Assembly (NCBI RefSeq): GCF_031951985.1
Contig: NZ_JAVLVU010000001.1
Coordinates: 4,650,001-4,714,000, forward strand
Direction: 5' to 3'
Source of the DNA: Mucilaginibacter terrae
GTDB taxonomy: Bacteria; Bacteroidota; Bacteroidia; Sphingobacteriales; Sphingobacteriaceae
Length of the DNA: 64,000 bases
Under the pieces are notes generated by a model that did not search any database, had not been told where the DNA came from, and saw only the letters and a list, made by a program, of their open reading frames with translations. Positions within the stretch are counted from its first letter, which is position 1; each line of letters starts with the position of its first letter. Positions 26,886 through 35,076 of the stretch are shown in pieces. Made by a program: the position numbers and the translations under genes.

Positions 26886-27080
26886 ATAATTAATTATAAA
26901 TTAAATAAAATCTCCAAAAACAATATCGAACCCCTTTAACATTTATCCAAGCTTTTTTTGTTAATATTCTAATTTATAGTTACAAACGCGATATTTTTTT
27001 TAATAAAAATAAATATTTTATGTAAATGTTAATTAAAAAGAGTATATTCGTCTCAATTAAAAACTATCACATCTACGGCC

Positions 27081-27641
27081 ATGAAAAATACTTTACGTAT
27101 ACTATTATTAATAGCGACCGTTTTTAGCGTAACAACAGTTAAAGCCCAATTACTTGGAAACAACGAGCGTTACAGTCAGTTTGTAAACCACGTAAACGTT
27201 GGTATCGACGGTTTGTATAACATAAACCCCGGCAATAAAACTTACAACCCCGGCTTCGGAGCCTCAATTAAATACCAATATGACGTTACCCAAAATTTAG
27301 GTGTAACCATTGGTACCGGTTACTATGTTATGACTGCTGATAACAGCCGTGCATTTGGCTCAAATGCTAATTTAACCCCCGATTTAAAATTAATTCCTTT
27401 ACGTTTAGGTGCTAAAGCATACTTCTTACCTGAGTTTTATTTAGGTGGCGAGGTTGGCGTTGCTTATGCCGATCCATACATCGATAAAGATACCAAATCG
27501 CACTTCAGCAAGCTTATTGCTCCATCGGTAGGTTATGAGACTAATAAATTGGATTTCTCTTTCCGTTACGAGAACGTTAACCACCAGAACGATTATGTAA
27601 GCTTTATTGCGATCCGCATAGCTTATAACTTCAACTTCTAA
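27081..27641 (+). CDS. Small outer-membrane beta-barrel protein, paralogue
   Basis: 186 residues. Signal peptide MKNTLRILLLIATVFSVTTV then KAQ. Mature barrel of about eight strands: VNVGIDGLYNINPG, GASIKYQYDVTQNLGVTIGT, LIPLRLGAKAYF, FYLGGEVGVAYA, LDFSFRYENV, and a final strand IAIRIAYNFNF. Shared layout with the gene upstream marks a tandem duplication followed by divergence. It has its own terminator and is separated from the first copy by a terminator and 195 bases of AT-rich sequence with a near-consensus box TATATTCG at 27043-27050, so it is transcribed separately. Confidence 0.85.
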   Translation: MKNTLRILLLIATVFSVTTVKAQLLGNNERYSQFVNHVNVGIDGLYNINPGNKTYNPGFGASIKYQYDVTQNLGVTIGTGYYVMTADNSRAFGSNANLTPDLKLIPLRLGAKAYFLPEFYLGGEVGVAYADPYIDKDTKSHFSKLIAPSVGYETNKLDFSFRYENVNHQNDYVSFIAIRIAYNFNF

Positions 27642-27662
27642 GCGTTCTAATTTTAAAATATT

Positions 27663-27700
27663 TGAAAGCCCTGAGCCGTTTGGTTCGGGGCTTTTTATTT
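27663..27700 (+). terminator. Terminator
   Basis: AAAGCCCTGA pairs with TTCGGGGCTTT (one bulge), followed by TTATTTT, 20 bases after the stop codon. Confidence 0.82.
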
Positions 27701-27739
27701 TACACGAATTGAGGTTGAATTATATCGGATTTATCCACC

Positions 27740-27770
27740 CGTCATGCCGAACTTGTTTCGGCATTCCACA
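27740..27770. repeat. Short REP-like hairpin
   Basis: CGTCATGCCGAACTTGTTTC-GGCATTCC, with perfect arms TGCCGAA/TTCGGCA. This resembles short repeated hairpins common in Bacteroidota intergenic DNA; only one copy is seen here. Confidence 0.5.
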
Positions 27771-27856
27771 GGGGATAGGTAGACGACGAGTATAGCATGT
27801 GGCATGTTCAAATAATTCAGTACGGACAAACAAGATCTGATAAAAATACCAAGCTG

Positions 27857-28903
27857 TTAGTTTTTAGCCTTTGTATCTTTAAAATCGGTAACAGTTTTAC
27901 CATCATACCGGTATACTCCGTTTATAGATCCAACCCAGATACTGCCATTGGCTTCTAAAATGCCGCAAAGCATTTTGTTTACCGACAGTATGGTGGTTAT
28001 AGCAGGTTTTTTATGGTACAATGACTTTTGATCATATCGGGAAAGCTGCCATGCGCCAACTCCATTAGGGCTTACCGGGCCGGTAGTCCATATATTACCT
28101 TCTTTATCTTCCATTATGGCCGAAGCAACTTTAGCTATCACCTTGGTAAAACTGCTGCCATCATAGCGCCATAAGCCAGAGGAAACATACAAGGTAGAAC
28201 CCTTTTTTTCATCAATGATGGAAGCGCCGAACCAAATGTTGCCTCTTCTGTCTTCAATGATAGACCAAACGTTGTTAAAGGTTTTACCGTCATTGTTTTT
28301 GAAAACTGTAAATGTTTTACCGTCATAATAGCAAGCTTCGCTATTGGTGCCAAACCATAACCGCCCGGTTTTATCTTCGAGAATAGTATGAATGCGGTTA
28401 TCCGGAAGCCCTTCTTTAGTTGTGAAATTCAGGAAGGATTTACCATCATAATGGCTTGCTCCGCCGCCGGTACCAAACCAAATATTACCGACCCTGTCTT
28501 CATAAATAAATATAACGGCATTATTTGCGAGCCCATCCCTGGTGGTAAAATGTTGAAAGGAGCTGCCATCATATTTATAAACGCCCGAATCGGTAGTAGA
28601 AATCCAGATATTACCACGTCGGTCCTCCAATACATCCCAGTATCTGAGCACACCAATTTTATTGGTCAAATTAGTAAAGGATTTTCCATCATATTTAAAC
28701 ACACCTGATAATGATGACGCAATTAAAATGTTGCCATTACTGCCTTGCTTTACATTTCTAACCATCCTGTTAGGATCGTAAGCACTCACGGTGTCTTTAG
28801 TTCCTGATGGGATGGTGTTTATAGCTGTATTAGTTTGGCTTTGTGCATAAGAGGTTTGGAAGGTAACCATCAGCAACAAAGTATATATGTGTAAGTACTT
28901 CAT
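27857..28903 (-). CDS. Secreted Reg_prop beta-propeller protein
   Basis: 348 residues. Signal peptide (MKYLHIYTLLLMVTFQTSYA then Q). The rest consists of about six to seven propeller blades with the two-component-regulator propeller repeat: a GNIWFGT / GNIWIST core followed by GVYKYDGSSFQHFT-like strands and a linking DGLANN or EGLPDN, at spacings of about 42 residues. Such repeats normally form the sensor half of hybrid two-component systems, but here the protein ends after the propeller with no membrane helix, kinase or DNA-binding domain. It could be a stand-alone sensor or carbohydrate-binding protein. Confidence 0.85.
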   Translation of the reverse strand: MKYLHIYTLLLMVTFQTSYAQSQTNTAINTIPSGTKDTVSAYDPNRMVRNVKQGSNGNILIASSLSGVFKYDGKSFTNLTNKIGVLRYWDVLEDRRGNIWISTTDSGVYKYDGSSFQHFTTRDGLANNAVIFIYEDRVGNIWFGTGGGASHYDGKSFLNFTTKEGLPDNRIHTILEDKTGRLWFGTNSEACYYDGKTFTVFKNNDGKTFNNVWSIIEDRRGNIWFGASIIDEKKGSTLYVSSGLWRYDGSSFTKVIAKVASAIMEDKEGNIWTTGPVSPNGVGAWQLSRYDQKSLYHKKPAITTILSVNKMLCGILEANGSIWVGSINGVYRYDGKTVTDFKDTKAKN

Positions 28904-29094
28904 AATTTATTTTATCAAAATTTGATTCAGCGAATCTACCCTGATAGTCATGTACATGGTGGTTGTGGAATGTAAATTAAAATGTAAACATTGTAAATAA
29001 AGCTTTATACGACAGGTGGGGGAACGGTATAAGTATGGTTCAGGAAAAATTCGTGTAATACGAACCAATTCGCCCTAATTAGTGTGATAAAATA

Positions 29095-29126
29095 GAAAAG
29101 CCGGGCTGTAAAACAACCCGGCTTCC
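29095..29126 (-). terminator. Terminator of aminotransferase gene
   Basis: Minus strand: AAGCCGGG/CCCGGCTT with a short loop, then TTCT, 21 bases past the stop. Confidence 0.8.
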
Positions 29127-29146
29127 ATGTATCTGTATTGCAAATG

Positions 29147-30340
29147 TTATTGCAATTGCTCTAAAGCGCGTTTAATGCGTTTGCAAGCCTCTATCAGCTT
29201 ATCCTCGGCCGCGGCGTACGATAAACGGATAGATTTAGGATCACCGAATGATAGGCCGCCCACGGTAGCTACGTGTGCTTCTTCTAACAGGTAGATCGAT
29301 AGCTCGTCGCAATCGTTAATGGTGCGGCCGTTGTATGATTTGCCAAAGAACGCTGTAACATCGGGGAAGAAGTAGAACGCACCCTCTGGCAGGTTTACTT
29401 TCAGTCCGTTGATTTCTTTTAACAGTCCGTAAACCAAGTCGCGGCGTTTTTTAAATTCCTCACGCATTTGTAGCACCGACTCCAAGCCACCTTCATAAGC
29501 GGCAGTGCCGGCACGTTGAGTGATAGAACAAGTACCCGAAGTAACCTGGCCCTGCATTTTGTCGAACGCGTTAGCCAGTTCTTTGGTTGATGCCGTGTAG
29601 CCAATGCGCCAGCCGGTCATGGCGTAACCCTTAGAGAAACCGTTGATGATGATCACGCGGTCTTTAATGGCACCAAACTGGGCAATCGACTCGTGTTTGT
29701 CAACATAGTTAATGTGCTCGTATATCTCGTCAGACAGGATGTAAACATGCGGATGTTTCTCAAAAACCTTAGCCAAACCTTCTAGCTCAGCTTTGCTGTA
29801 CAAGCTGCCGGTTGGGTTTGATGGTGATGAAAACATGAACAATTTAGAATTAGGCGTAATTGCTGCTTCTAATTGCTCAGGCGTAATTTTAAAGTTTTGC
29901 TCAACAGTGGTGTCGATGAACACGCTTTTGCCTTCGGCCAGTTTAACCACTTCCGAGTATGATACCCAGTATGGTGTAGGGATGATCACCTCTTCGCCGG
30001 GGTTAACCAAACAAAGCACAGCATTGGCTATGGCCTGTTTTGCGCCGGTTGATACCACGATGTCGGTAAATTCGTAATCGAGGTTGTTTTCGTCTTTAAG
30101 CTTTTTCACTATGGCTTTTCGCAGTTCAGGATAACCAGCCACCGGGGTGTAGTAGGTAAAGTTATCATCCATAGCCTTCTTTGCAGCCTCCTTAATGTGT
30201 TCGGGAGTGTGAAAGTCGGGTTCGCCAAAGCTAAGGCTGATTACATCAACACCTTTTGCAGCCAATTCGCGGCCCATTTTAGCCATTTTAATAGTCTGTG
30301 ATTCAGACAAATTGTTAATTCTGTCGCTTAGTGCACTCAT
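29147..30340 (-). CDS. Aspartate aminotransferase-type PLP enzyme
   Basis: 397 residues, class I aminotransferase of the AspAT Ib group found in many bacteria. It probably interconverts aspartate and oxaloacetate with glutamate. Key segments: SLSFGEPDFHTPEHI near the start, VVSTGAKQAIANAVLCLVNP, the NPTG motif in FSSPSNPTGSLYS near residue 175, LSDEIYEHINY with the PLP-binding Asp, and the Schiff-base Lys in GFSKGYAMTGWRIGY near residue 235. The substrate-carboxylate Arg is in SIRLSYAAAEDKL near the end. Single gene with its own promoter and terminator. Confidence 0.9.
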   Translation of the reverse strand: MSALSDRINNLSESQTIKMAKMGRELAAKGVDVISLSFGEPDFHTPEHIKEAAKKAMDDNFTYYTPVAGYPELRKAIVKKLKDENNLDYEFTDIVVSTGAKQAIANAVLCLVNPGEEVIIPTPYWVSYSEVVKLAEGKSVFIDTTVEQNFKITPEQLEAAITPNSKLFMFSSPSNPTGSLYSKAELEGLAKVFEKHPHVYILSDEIYEHINYVDKHESIAQFGAIKDRVIIINGFSKGYAMTGWRIGYTASTKELANAFDKMQGQVTSGTCSITQRAGTAAYEGGLESVLQMREEFKKRRDLVYGLLKEINGLKVNLPEGAFYFFPDVTAFFGKSYNGRTINDCDELSIYLLEEAHVATVGGLSFGDPKSIRLSYAAAEDKLIEACKRIKRALEQLQ

Positions 30341-30359
30341 AGTTGAAATTCAAATTGGG

Positions 30360-30387
30360 CAAATATAGAAAATTAGTTTACCCGCAA
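30360..30387 (-). promoter_or_regulatory. Promoter of the aminotransferase gene
   Basis: On the minus strand TATATTTG at 30360-30367 with a TTG at 30385-30387 (17-base spacer). RNA would begin about 12 bases before the ATG at 30340. Confidence 0.55.
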
Positions 30388-30403
30388 TTGAACTCCTTAT
30401 TAT

Positions 30404-30411
30404 TAAATTTG
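30404..30411 (+). promoter_or_regulatory. -7 box of the CDF operon promoter
   Basis: TAAATTTG fits TAnnTTTG; no convincing -33 element. RNA would start near 30418, only about 10 bases before the TTG start codon of the CDF gene. Confidence 0.45.
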
Positions 30412-30427
30412 CCCATATTTTACTGAT

Positions 30428-31402
30428 TTGAAAGAGACGCGGAATATTATCATCGTAGCATTAGTGGTAAGTGTGGTACTAATGCTGGCCAAATTCAGCG
30501 CCTATTTTTTAACGGCATCCACATTTGTATTAACAGATGCTGCCGAAAGTATTGTAAATGTGGTGGCCAGTTCGTTCGCGTTTTTCAGTATTTATATAGC
30601 CTCGCAACCGCGCGATGAGAACCATCCTTACGGTCATGGCAAAATTGAATTTTTCTCGGTTTTTGTTGAAGGTGCGCTTATATCTGTAGCCGGTGCAGGT
30701 ATTTTAGTTAAGGCTGGTTATGGGTTGTTTCATCCGCAACCTATTCATGATTTGCTTACCGGTGCCATTATTATTGGTTTAACAGGTGCTGTTAATGGCG
30801 CGTTGGGTTATTATATGATTTACAGGGCAAAAGCCTTGCGATCACTTACTTTGGATGCCGACGGAAGGCATTTACTTACCGATATGGTAACCAGTGGTGG
30901 TTTGGTGGTGGGCTTATTGCTCATTCATTTTACTGGTCTTAACTGGCTGGATGGGGCACTATCCATAGCAGTAGGCCTGTACATTTGCTACAGCGGTTAC
31001 AAGTTGGTGCGTAAATCGGTAGCAGGTTTAATGGACGAAACCGACTTTGACGTAGTTGAGCACATCATTAAAGTACTCAACGAAGAACGTAAGCCGGAAT
31101 GGATTGACGTACACAACCTCAGGGCGCAAAAATACGGGCACGAACTACATTTGGATTGCCACATGACCCTGCCCAATTACTTTGATTTGAACCGTGTACA
31201 TGCCGAAATATCATTGGTTGATAAATTGATTAATGAAAAGGCAGGCGTAGCAACCGAATTGTTCATCCATGCCGATCCATGTTTGCCCGAGTGTTGCCAC
31301 TATTGCAGCATGCCCAATTGCCCCATCAGGAGCGAGGCCAAGCGGGTTGACATTGAATGGACAATGGAGAACATCCTCCGAAACAAAAAACACTTTGAGT
31401 AA
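30428..31402 (+). CDS. Cation diffusion facilitator transporter
   Basis: 324 residues, starting at TTG 30428 (no ATG upstream; the codon follows the putative -7 box closely). Inner-membrane exporter of divalent metals. Six membrane helices are expected. The metal site is visible as HPYGHGKIEFF (HxxxD-type signature region) and DADGRHLLTDMVTSG with further Asp/His, followed by a cytoplasmic domain (HNLRAQKYGHELHLDCHMTLP). Unusually it ends in a cysteine-rich tail, C-x3-C-C-x2-C-x4-C near residues 287-300, likely an extra metal-binding site. The stop overlaps the start of the Nudix gene (TAATG). Confidence 0.92.
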   Translation: MKETRNIIIVALVVSVVLMLAKFSAYFLTASTFVLTDAAESIVNVVASSFAFFSIYIASQPRDENHPYGHGKIEFFSVFVEGALISVAGAGILVKAGYGLFHPQPIHDLLTGAIIIGLTGAVNGALGYYMIYRAKALRSLTLDADGRHLLTDMVTSGGLVVGLLLIHFTGLNWLDGALSIAVGLYICYSGYKLVRKSVAGLMDETDFDVVEHIIKVLNEERKPEWIDVHNLRAQKYGHELHLDCHMTLPNYFDLNRVHAEISLVDKLINEKAGVATELFIHADPCLPECCHYCSMPNCPIRSEAKRVDIEWTMENILRNKKHFE

Positions 31403-31839
31403 TGCAGTTTAACGTACGTGTATATGGCTTGCTCATAAACAATGAGCGCGAGGTTTTACTAACCGACGAACAGGTGGAGGGCTATCGCTTTACCAAATTT
31501 CCCGGAGGAGGGGTCGAGTTTGGCGAGGGCATGACCCAGGCACTCAAACGTGAGTTTATAGAGGAATGTAATACCGAGGTAGAAGTGCTCAGCCACTTTT
31601 ACACGACCGATTTTTATGTAAAATCGGCTTTTAACGATTCGCAGATCATTGCCGTGTATTACCTCGTAAAGCCGGTAAACGAACTGAACTTTACCCTTAA
31701 AACCACCGCCTTTGATTTTGATGGCGATGGACCCGCTCTGCAATGCTTCCGCTGGAAAAAGCTGAATGAGCTGAAACCCGAGGACGTGACCTTTCCTATT
31801 GACCAGTACGTGGTTAAATTATTGAACGAACAAAAATGA
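31402..31839 (+). CDS. Nudix hydrolase
   Basis: 145 residues. The Nudix box is complete: GGGVEFGEGMTQALKREFIE then EC, matching GxxxxxExxxxxxxREUxEExxU near residues 37-59; it binds Mg2+ and hydrolyses a nucleoside diphosphate linked to another group. Substrate unknown. It shares its A with the CDF stop codon and overlaps bioA by four bases (ATGA), so the three genes are translationally coupled. Housecleaning of damaged nucleotides is the usual role for proteins of this size, but a function tied to the operon is possible. Confidence 0.9.
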   Translation: MQFNVRVYGLLINNEREVLLTDEQVEGYRFTKFPGGGVEFGEGMTQALKREFIEECNTEVEVLSHFYTTDFYVKSAFNDSQIIAVYYLVKPVNELNFTLKTTAFDFDGDGPALQCFRWKKLNELKPEDVTFPIDQYVVKLLNEQK

Positions 31840-33101
31840 CCTTAACAGAACGTGATCTACAAGTTATATGGCACCCTTATACCCAAATGCAAACCGCAGC
31901 GCCACCCATTGGCATTGTGAGGGGTGAGGGCGCAGTTTTATATGCTGAAGACGGCCGCGAGTACATCGATGCCGTATCATCATGGTGGGTTAACATACAC
32001 GGCCACGCACACCCTTATATTGCCGCCAAAGTGGCCGAGCAATTACACAAACTGGAGCACGTAATATTTGCCGGCTTTACCCACGAGCCTGCCGTTGAAC
32101 TGGCCGAAAGATTGCTGGCTATACTGCCCAACAATCAGCAAAAAGTTTTTTACTCCGATAACGGCTCAACTGCTGTAGAAGTAGCCATAAAAATGTGCCT
32201 GCAATACTGGTACAACAAAGGCCAGCAGCGCACCAAAATAATGGCATTCAAAAATGCCTACCACGGTGATACTTTTGGTGCCATGGCCGTAAGCGGCCGC
32301 AGCGCGTTTACCAATGCTTTTGAAAAGCTGCTTTTTGACGTAGAGTTTATTGATTTGCCTACGGCAAATAATATCGATGAGCTCCGCACCAAAATCTCCG
32401 CTCTCCGCTCCGAACTTGCCTGCTTCGTCTTTGAGCCGCTTGTTCAGGGCTCGGCAGGTATGATGATGTATGAGGCCGAGTATTTAAATGAATTAGTGGC
32501 GCATTGCAAGGCCAAAGGGGTGTTTACTATTGATGATGAAGTGTTTACTGGTTTTGGGCGTACAGGCAAGGCTTTTGCGTGTGAGCATATTAGTGAGCAA
32601 CCCGATATTATGTGCTTTTCTAAAGGGCTTACCGGCGGTACCATGGCCTTAGGCATTACTACCTGTACGCAGCATATTTACGATGCATTCCTCTCTACCG
32701 ACAGGCTTAAAACGCTTTTTCACGGGCACTCATTTACGGCCAACCCGGTGGCGTGTGCCGCTGCGCTGGCCAGTATGGATTTGTTTGTGGCTCCTGAAAC
32801 TAAAGAGAACATAGCACGCATTGAAAGCTCGCATGCCGCATTTGCCGAGGAGATTAAACATCATCCAAAGGTTCGCACCATTCGGCAAACCGGTACCATT
32901 GTGGCTATGGAGTGGGAAACGGGTAATGATACCTCGTATTTTAGCAGCCTGCGCGATACTTTGTATCAGCATTTCTTGTCAAAAGGTATCATACTGCGCC
33001 CGTTAGGGAATGTGCTGTATATTTTACCGCCGTATTGCATAACCGATGCCCAACTCAATTATATTTACACCGCTATAAAACAGGCGCTCGATACAATTTA
33101 A
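31836..33101 (+). CDS. bioA: Adenosylmethionine-8-amino-7-oxononanoate aminotransferase
   Basis: 421 residues. Biotin synthesis: transfers an amino group from SAM to KAPA to make DAPA. Class III aminotransferase signatures: IWHPYTQMQTAAPPIG near the start (BioA-specific), AVSSWWVNIHGHAHPYI, FYSDNGSTAVEVAIKM, FTIDDEVFTGFGRTGKAFACE with the PLP-binding Asp, and the Schiff-base lysine in MCFSKGLTGGTMALG near residue 265. No bioB, D or F is adjacent, so the biotin genes are scattered in this genome or lie outside the window. A ferritin-like gene follows eight bases later. Confidence 0.95.
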   Translation: MTLTERDLQVIWHPYTQMQTAAPPIGIVRGEGAVLYAEDGREYIDAVSSWWVNIHGHAHPYIAAKVAEQLHKLEHVIFAGFTHEPAVELAERLLAILPNNQQKVFYSDNGSTAVEVAIKMCLQYWYNKGQQRTKIMAFKNAYHGDTFGAMAVSGRSAFTNAFEKLLFDVEFIDLPTANNIDELRTKISALRSELACFVFEPLVQGSAGMMMYEAEYLNELVAHCKAKGVFTIDDEVFTGFGRTGKAFACEHISEQPDIMCFSKGLTGGTMALGITTCTQHIYDAFLSTDRLKTLFHGHSFTANPVACAAALASMDLFVAPETKENIARIESSHAAFAEEIKHHPKVRTIRQTGTIVAMEWETGNDTSYFSSLRDTLYQHFLSKGIILRPLGNVLYILPPYCITDAQLNYIYTAIKQALDTI

Positions 33102-33109
33102 TCACACCT

Positions 33110-33721
33110 ATGGATCTAAAAAATATATTCACTAAGATAGTTAATAACGATGCCCTGCACGCCCGTTTTTTAAATACGCTATCGTTGATGGAGAACACAG
33201 GCGCGCGCAAAATTTCGGCCAGCGAAGACCCGGCTACCGTTACCTATATCATACTAAAACACGCTGCCGAGGAGCATCGCCACGCTTTTTATCTCAAAAA
33301 GCAAATTGAAAAGTTAGAAGGGGTAAGCCTGCCAACCTACGCACCAGAATATTTACTGGCTGCTACACACAGCAAGCGTTATTTAAACCAACTGGATATT
33401 GATGCCTGCCGCTACCTTAAAGAAAAGCTCGGCTTCAGCGGGAAAGAACTCCGTTTTGCAGCCTACCTGCTGGTAACCTACGCCATTGAGGTACGTGCCG
33501 ATGAACTTTACCCCGTTTACCAGGACGTGCTTACCGAAGCCGGCAGCAAAGTGAACGTAAAATCTATCATCCTCGAAGAAGAAGGTCACCTCGAAGAAAT
33601 GATTAACCAACTGCAACAATTTTCGCCCGATTGGCAGGTACATGCCGATAAGGCTGTTGCCATTGAAAGCCGCTTGTTTGATACTTGGGTGAAGGAATTG
33701 GGGGAGGAGTTAGGGGTTTAG
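33110..33721 (+). CDS. Ferritin-like di-iron protein of unknown function
   Basis: 203 residues from the ATG at 33110, eight bases after bioA. It is all helical. Two carboxylate/histidine patches, HAAEEHRHAFYLKKQ near residue 53 and EEEGHLEEM near residue 165, resemble the paired E...ExxH motifs of ferritin-like four-helix proteins, with further Glu/Asp between them (YAIEVRADELYP). It is therefore probably a di-iron or metal-binding oxidase-type protein rather than an iron store. Linkage to bioA hints at a role in biotin precursor chemistry, but this is conjecture; it may simply be a passenger of a mixed operon. Confidence 0.65.
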   Translation: MDLKNIFTKIVNNDALHARFLNTLSLMENTGARKISASEDPATVTYIILKHAAEEHRHAFYLKKQIEKLEGVSLPTYAPEYLLAATHSKRYLNQLDIDACRYLKEKLGFSGKELRFAAYLLVTYAIEVRADELYPVYQDVLTEAGSKVNVKSIILEEEGHLEEMINQLQQFSPDWQVHADKAVAIESRLFDTWVKELGEELGV

Positions 33722-33779
33722 TTTTAGAAGCAATAGCTAAGAGACAACAACCAAGAATCAAGAGGGGAAATAAAAAAAT

Positions 33780-33813
33780 CGTCAATGCGAGGTACGAAGC
33801 AATCTCTGCATAT
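33780..33813 (+). repeat. Half copy of the GTCATTGCGAGG repeat
   Basis: CGTCAATGCGAGGTACGAAG followed by CAATCTCTGCATATG matches one arm of the palindromes at 10835, 38818 and 44151; no matching inverted arm follows. Confidence 0.7.
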
Positions 33814-33901
33814 GTAAGGTGTTCAGTAACGTTGGTGAACTTATCGCTCGTCGACCGCTCAATTACCGCGGGGCTGTTACTTTGTCATAGCCACAAAAGT
33901 A

Positions 33902-34259
33902 TCCGCCTCAGGCGGACTATCCACAGCAATCCCTTCCCGCGCACGGGCAGCTCCCGGCCGGGTGCGCTGAATGCCTGCGCTTTTTTTAACAGTACAAAAC
34001 AGCCTAAGTTGCATCGCAACTTAGGCTGTTTTGCTTTTGGACGATTTTTGCAATTCGTCACCTTCCAGCTTCGGGGCGAAAGCGGGGCAGCGCATGATGG
34101 ACTGTGCGGCTAAATAGGGCCTTTTAGATTTTGCTGAAGTGCAGTCCTCAGCGGGAACGAAGTAGGGTAAAAGCTAAGCAGCCCGTGATGCTGCCCCGCT
34201 TTGGAGCAATGAGCATGTGTGATAAACGAAGCATAGTGGAGGTGTCCGCCTCAGGCGGA
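33902..34259. repeat. Structured 358-bp intergenic block bounded by TCCGCCTCAGGCGGA
   Basis: The 15-base palindrome TCCGCCTCAGGCGGA occurs at 33902-33916 and again at 34245-34259. Between them: a perfect 13-bp hairpin CAGCCTAAGTTGC/GCAACTTAGGCTG (about 34000-34028) followed by TTTTGCTTTT, and a perfect 13-bp inverted repeat AAAGCGGGGCAGC (34079-34091) / GCTGCCCCGCTTT (34190-34202) enclosing 98 bases, itself with GGACTG/CAGTCC inside. The block is GC-richer than its surroundings. No convincing ORF; the 142-codon frame crossing it has no family features. The whole gap 33722-34340 holds only this block and the half repeat. Confidence 0.55.
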
Positions 34260-34340
34260 TTGGTTCTTTTTATCAAGAAAAAGAACAAAGAGCCTCCGCG
34301 GCCCAGAAGCGGTAGATAAGCGATAAATAAACAATATCCA

Positions 34341-34373
34341 TAAAAAAAGGCCTTTACTCATCGCAAAGGCCTT
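34341..34373 (-). terminator. Terminator of DUF4412-like gene
   Basis: Minus strand: AAGGCCTTT/AAAGGCCTT with a nine-base loop and a run of seven T; 22 bases past the stop. Confidence 0.9.
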
Positions 34374-34394
34374 CTCTTTTGAGAAAAATCAATG

Positions 34395-35033
34395 TTATTT
34401 ACCGCCACTCATGGCTTTAAGTTCGGTTAAGGTCATTTTATCATAACCCGCAGGAACGCTGAAAGTACCGGCAGGTACTTTATCTCCCGAGATTGCTTTT
34501 AGCGTGTTGGTAATGTTCATACCCATTTGGTTCATGGTAAATTGTACCGGGAAACCACCTGCTTTGGCATAAACCTGGCTGTATGCGCTTGACGGTGCCG
34601 AAATGTCTTTGCTTACCCAAACATCGTAAGTTTTACCATCTTTAGCATCTTTAGCGGTTACTTTGGTGCAGTTAAAGCCGTTAATAACTTTGGTTTCGGT
34701 GCCCGGAGTAAAGGTAAAATTAGGCATTTGCGCCATAGCTTCTTCCACTTCACCAGGGGTACCTATGGCGGCTTTTTTCATGTTGGCAACCGGTACATCA
34801 ACCAGTACGGTAAGGGCTTCGTCTTTAAAAGTAATTATTTTAATAGTAGCCGGACCTTGTACACGGGTAGTAGCAGCCGAATCGCCTTTGAAAAGAACTT
34901 TGGCCTCAACAGTTTGTCCGTTTACGGTAGCATCATAAGTTGCGGTACCTTCGGTGTAAGCTTTTTGTGCACTTGCTGTTAGTGCGGTTGCGCTCAGGGC
35001 CAAACCCATAGCTGCTGAAAATAGTTTATTCAT
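34395..35033 (-). CDS. Secreted DUF4412-like protein
   Basis: 212 residues. Signal peptide with AXA site (LALSATALTASAQ, cleavage near residue 22). The mature part starts GTATYDATVNGQTVEAKVLF and has KVINGFNCTKVTAKDAKDG with a phrase typical of DUF4412/GLPGLI-like proteins of Bacteroidota, which contain a sequence of the type G-x-x-C-x-K. It ends VPAGYDKMTLTELKAM. Cell location: periplasm or surface. Function unknown. Monocistronic between a repeat-rich gap and comEC. Confidence 0.75.
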   Translation of the reverse strand: MNKLFSAAMGLALSATALTASAQKAYTEGTATYDATVNGQTVEAKVLFKGDSAATTRVQGPATIKIITFKDEALTVLVDVPVANMKKAAIGTPGEVEEAMAQMPNFTFTPGTETKVINGFNCTKVTAKDAKDGKTYDVWVSKDISAPSSAYSQVYAKAGGFPVQFTMNQMGMNITNTLKAISGDKVPAGTFSVPAGYDKMTLTELKAMSGGK

Positions 35034-35076
35034 CGTTGTAAATAATGTGCAGTTAATAAATTTAGTTATATATTAA

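Noticed and set aside
32395..32420. CTCCGCTCTCCGCTCC-like text inside bioA, resembling the 50049 repeat
   Set aside because: The encoded residues ISALRSELACF fit the BioA family normally, so a repeat insertion is unlikely.
33685..34113. 142-residue frame after the ferritin-like gene
   Set aside because: Crosses a half repeat and the palindromic block, composition is not protein-like, no motif.
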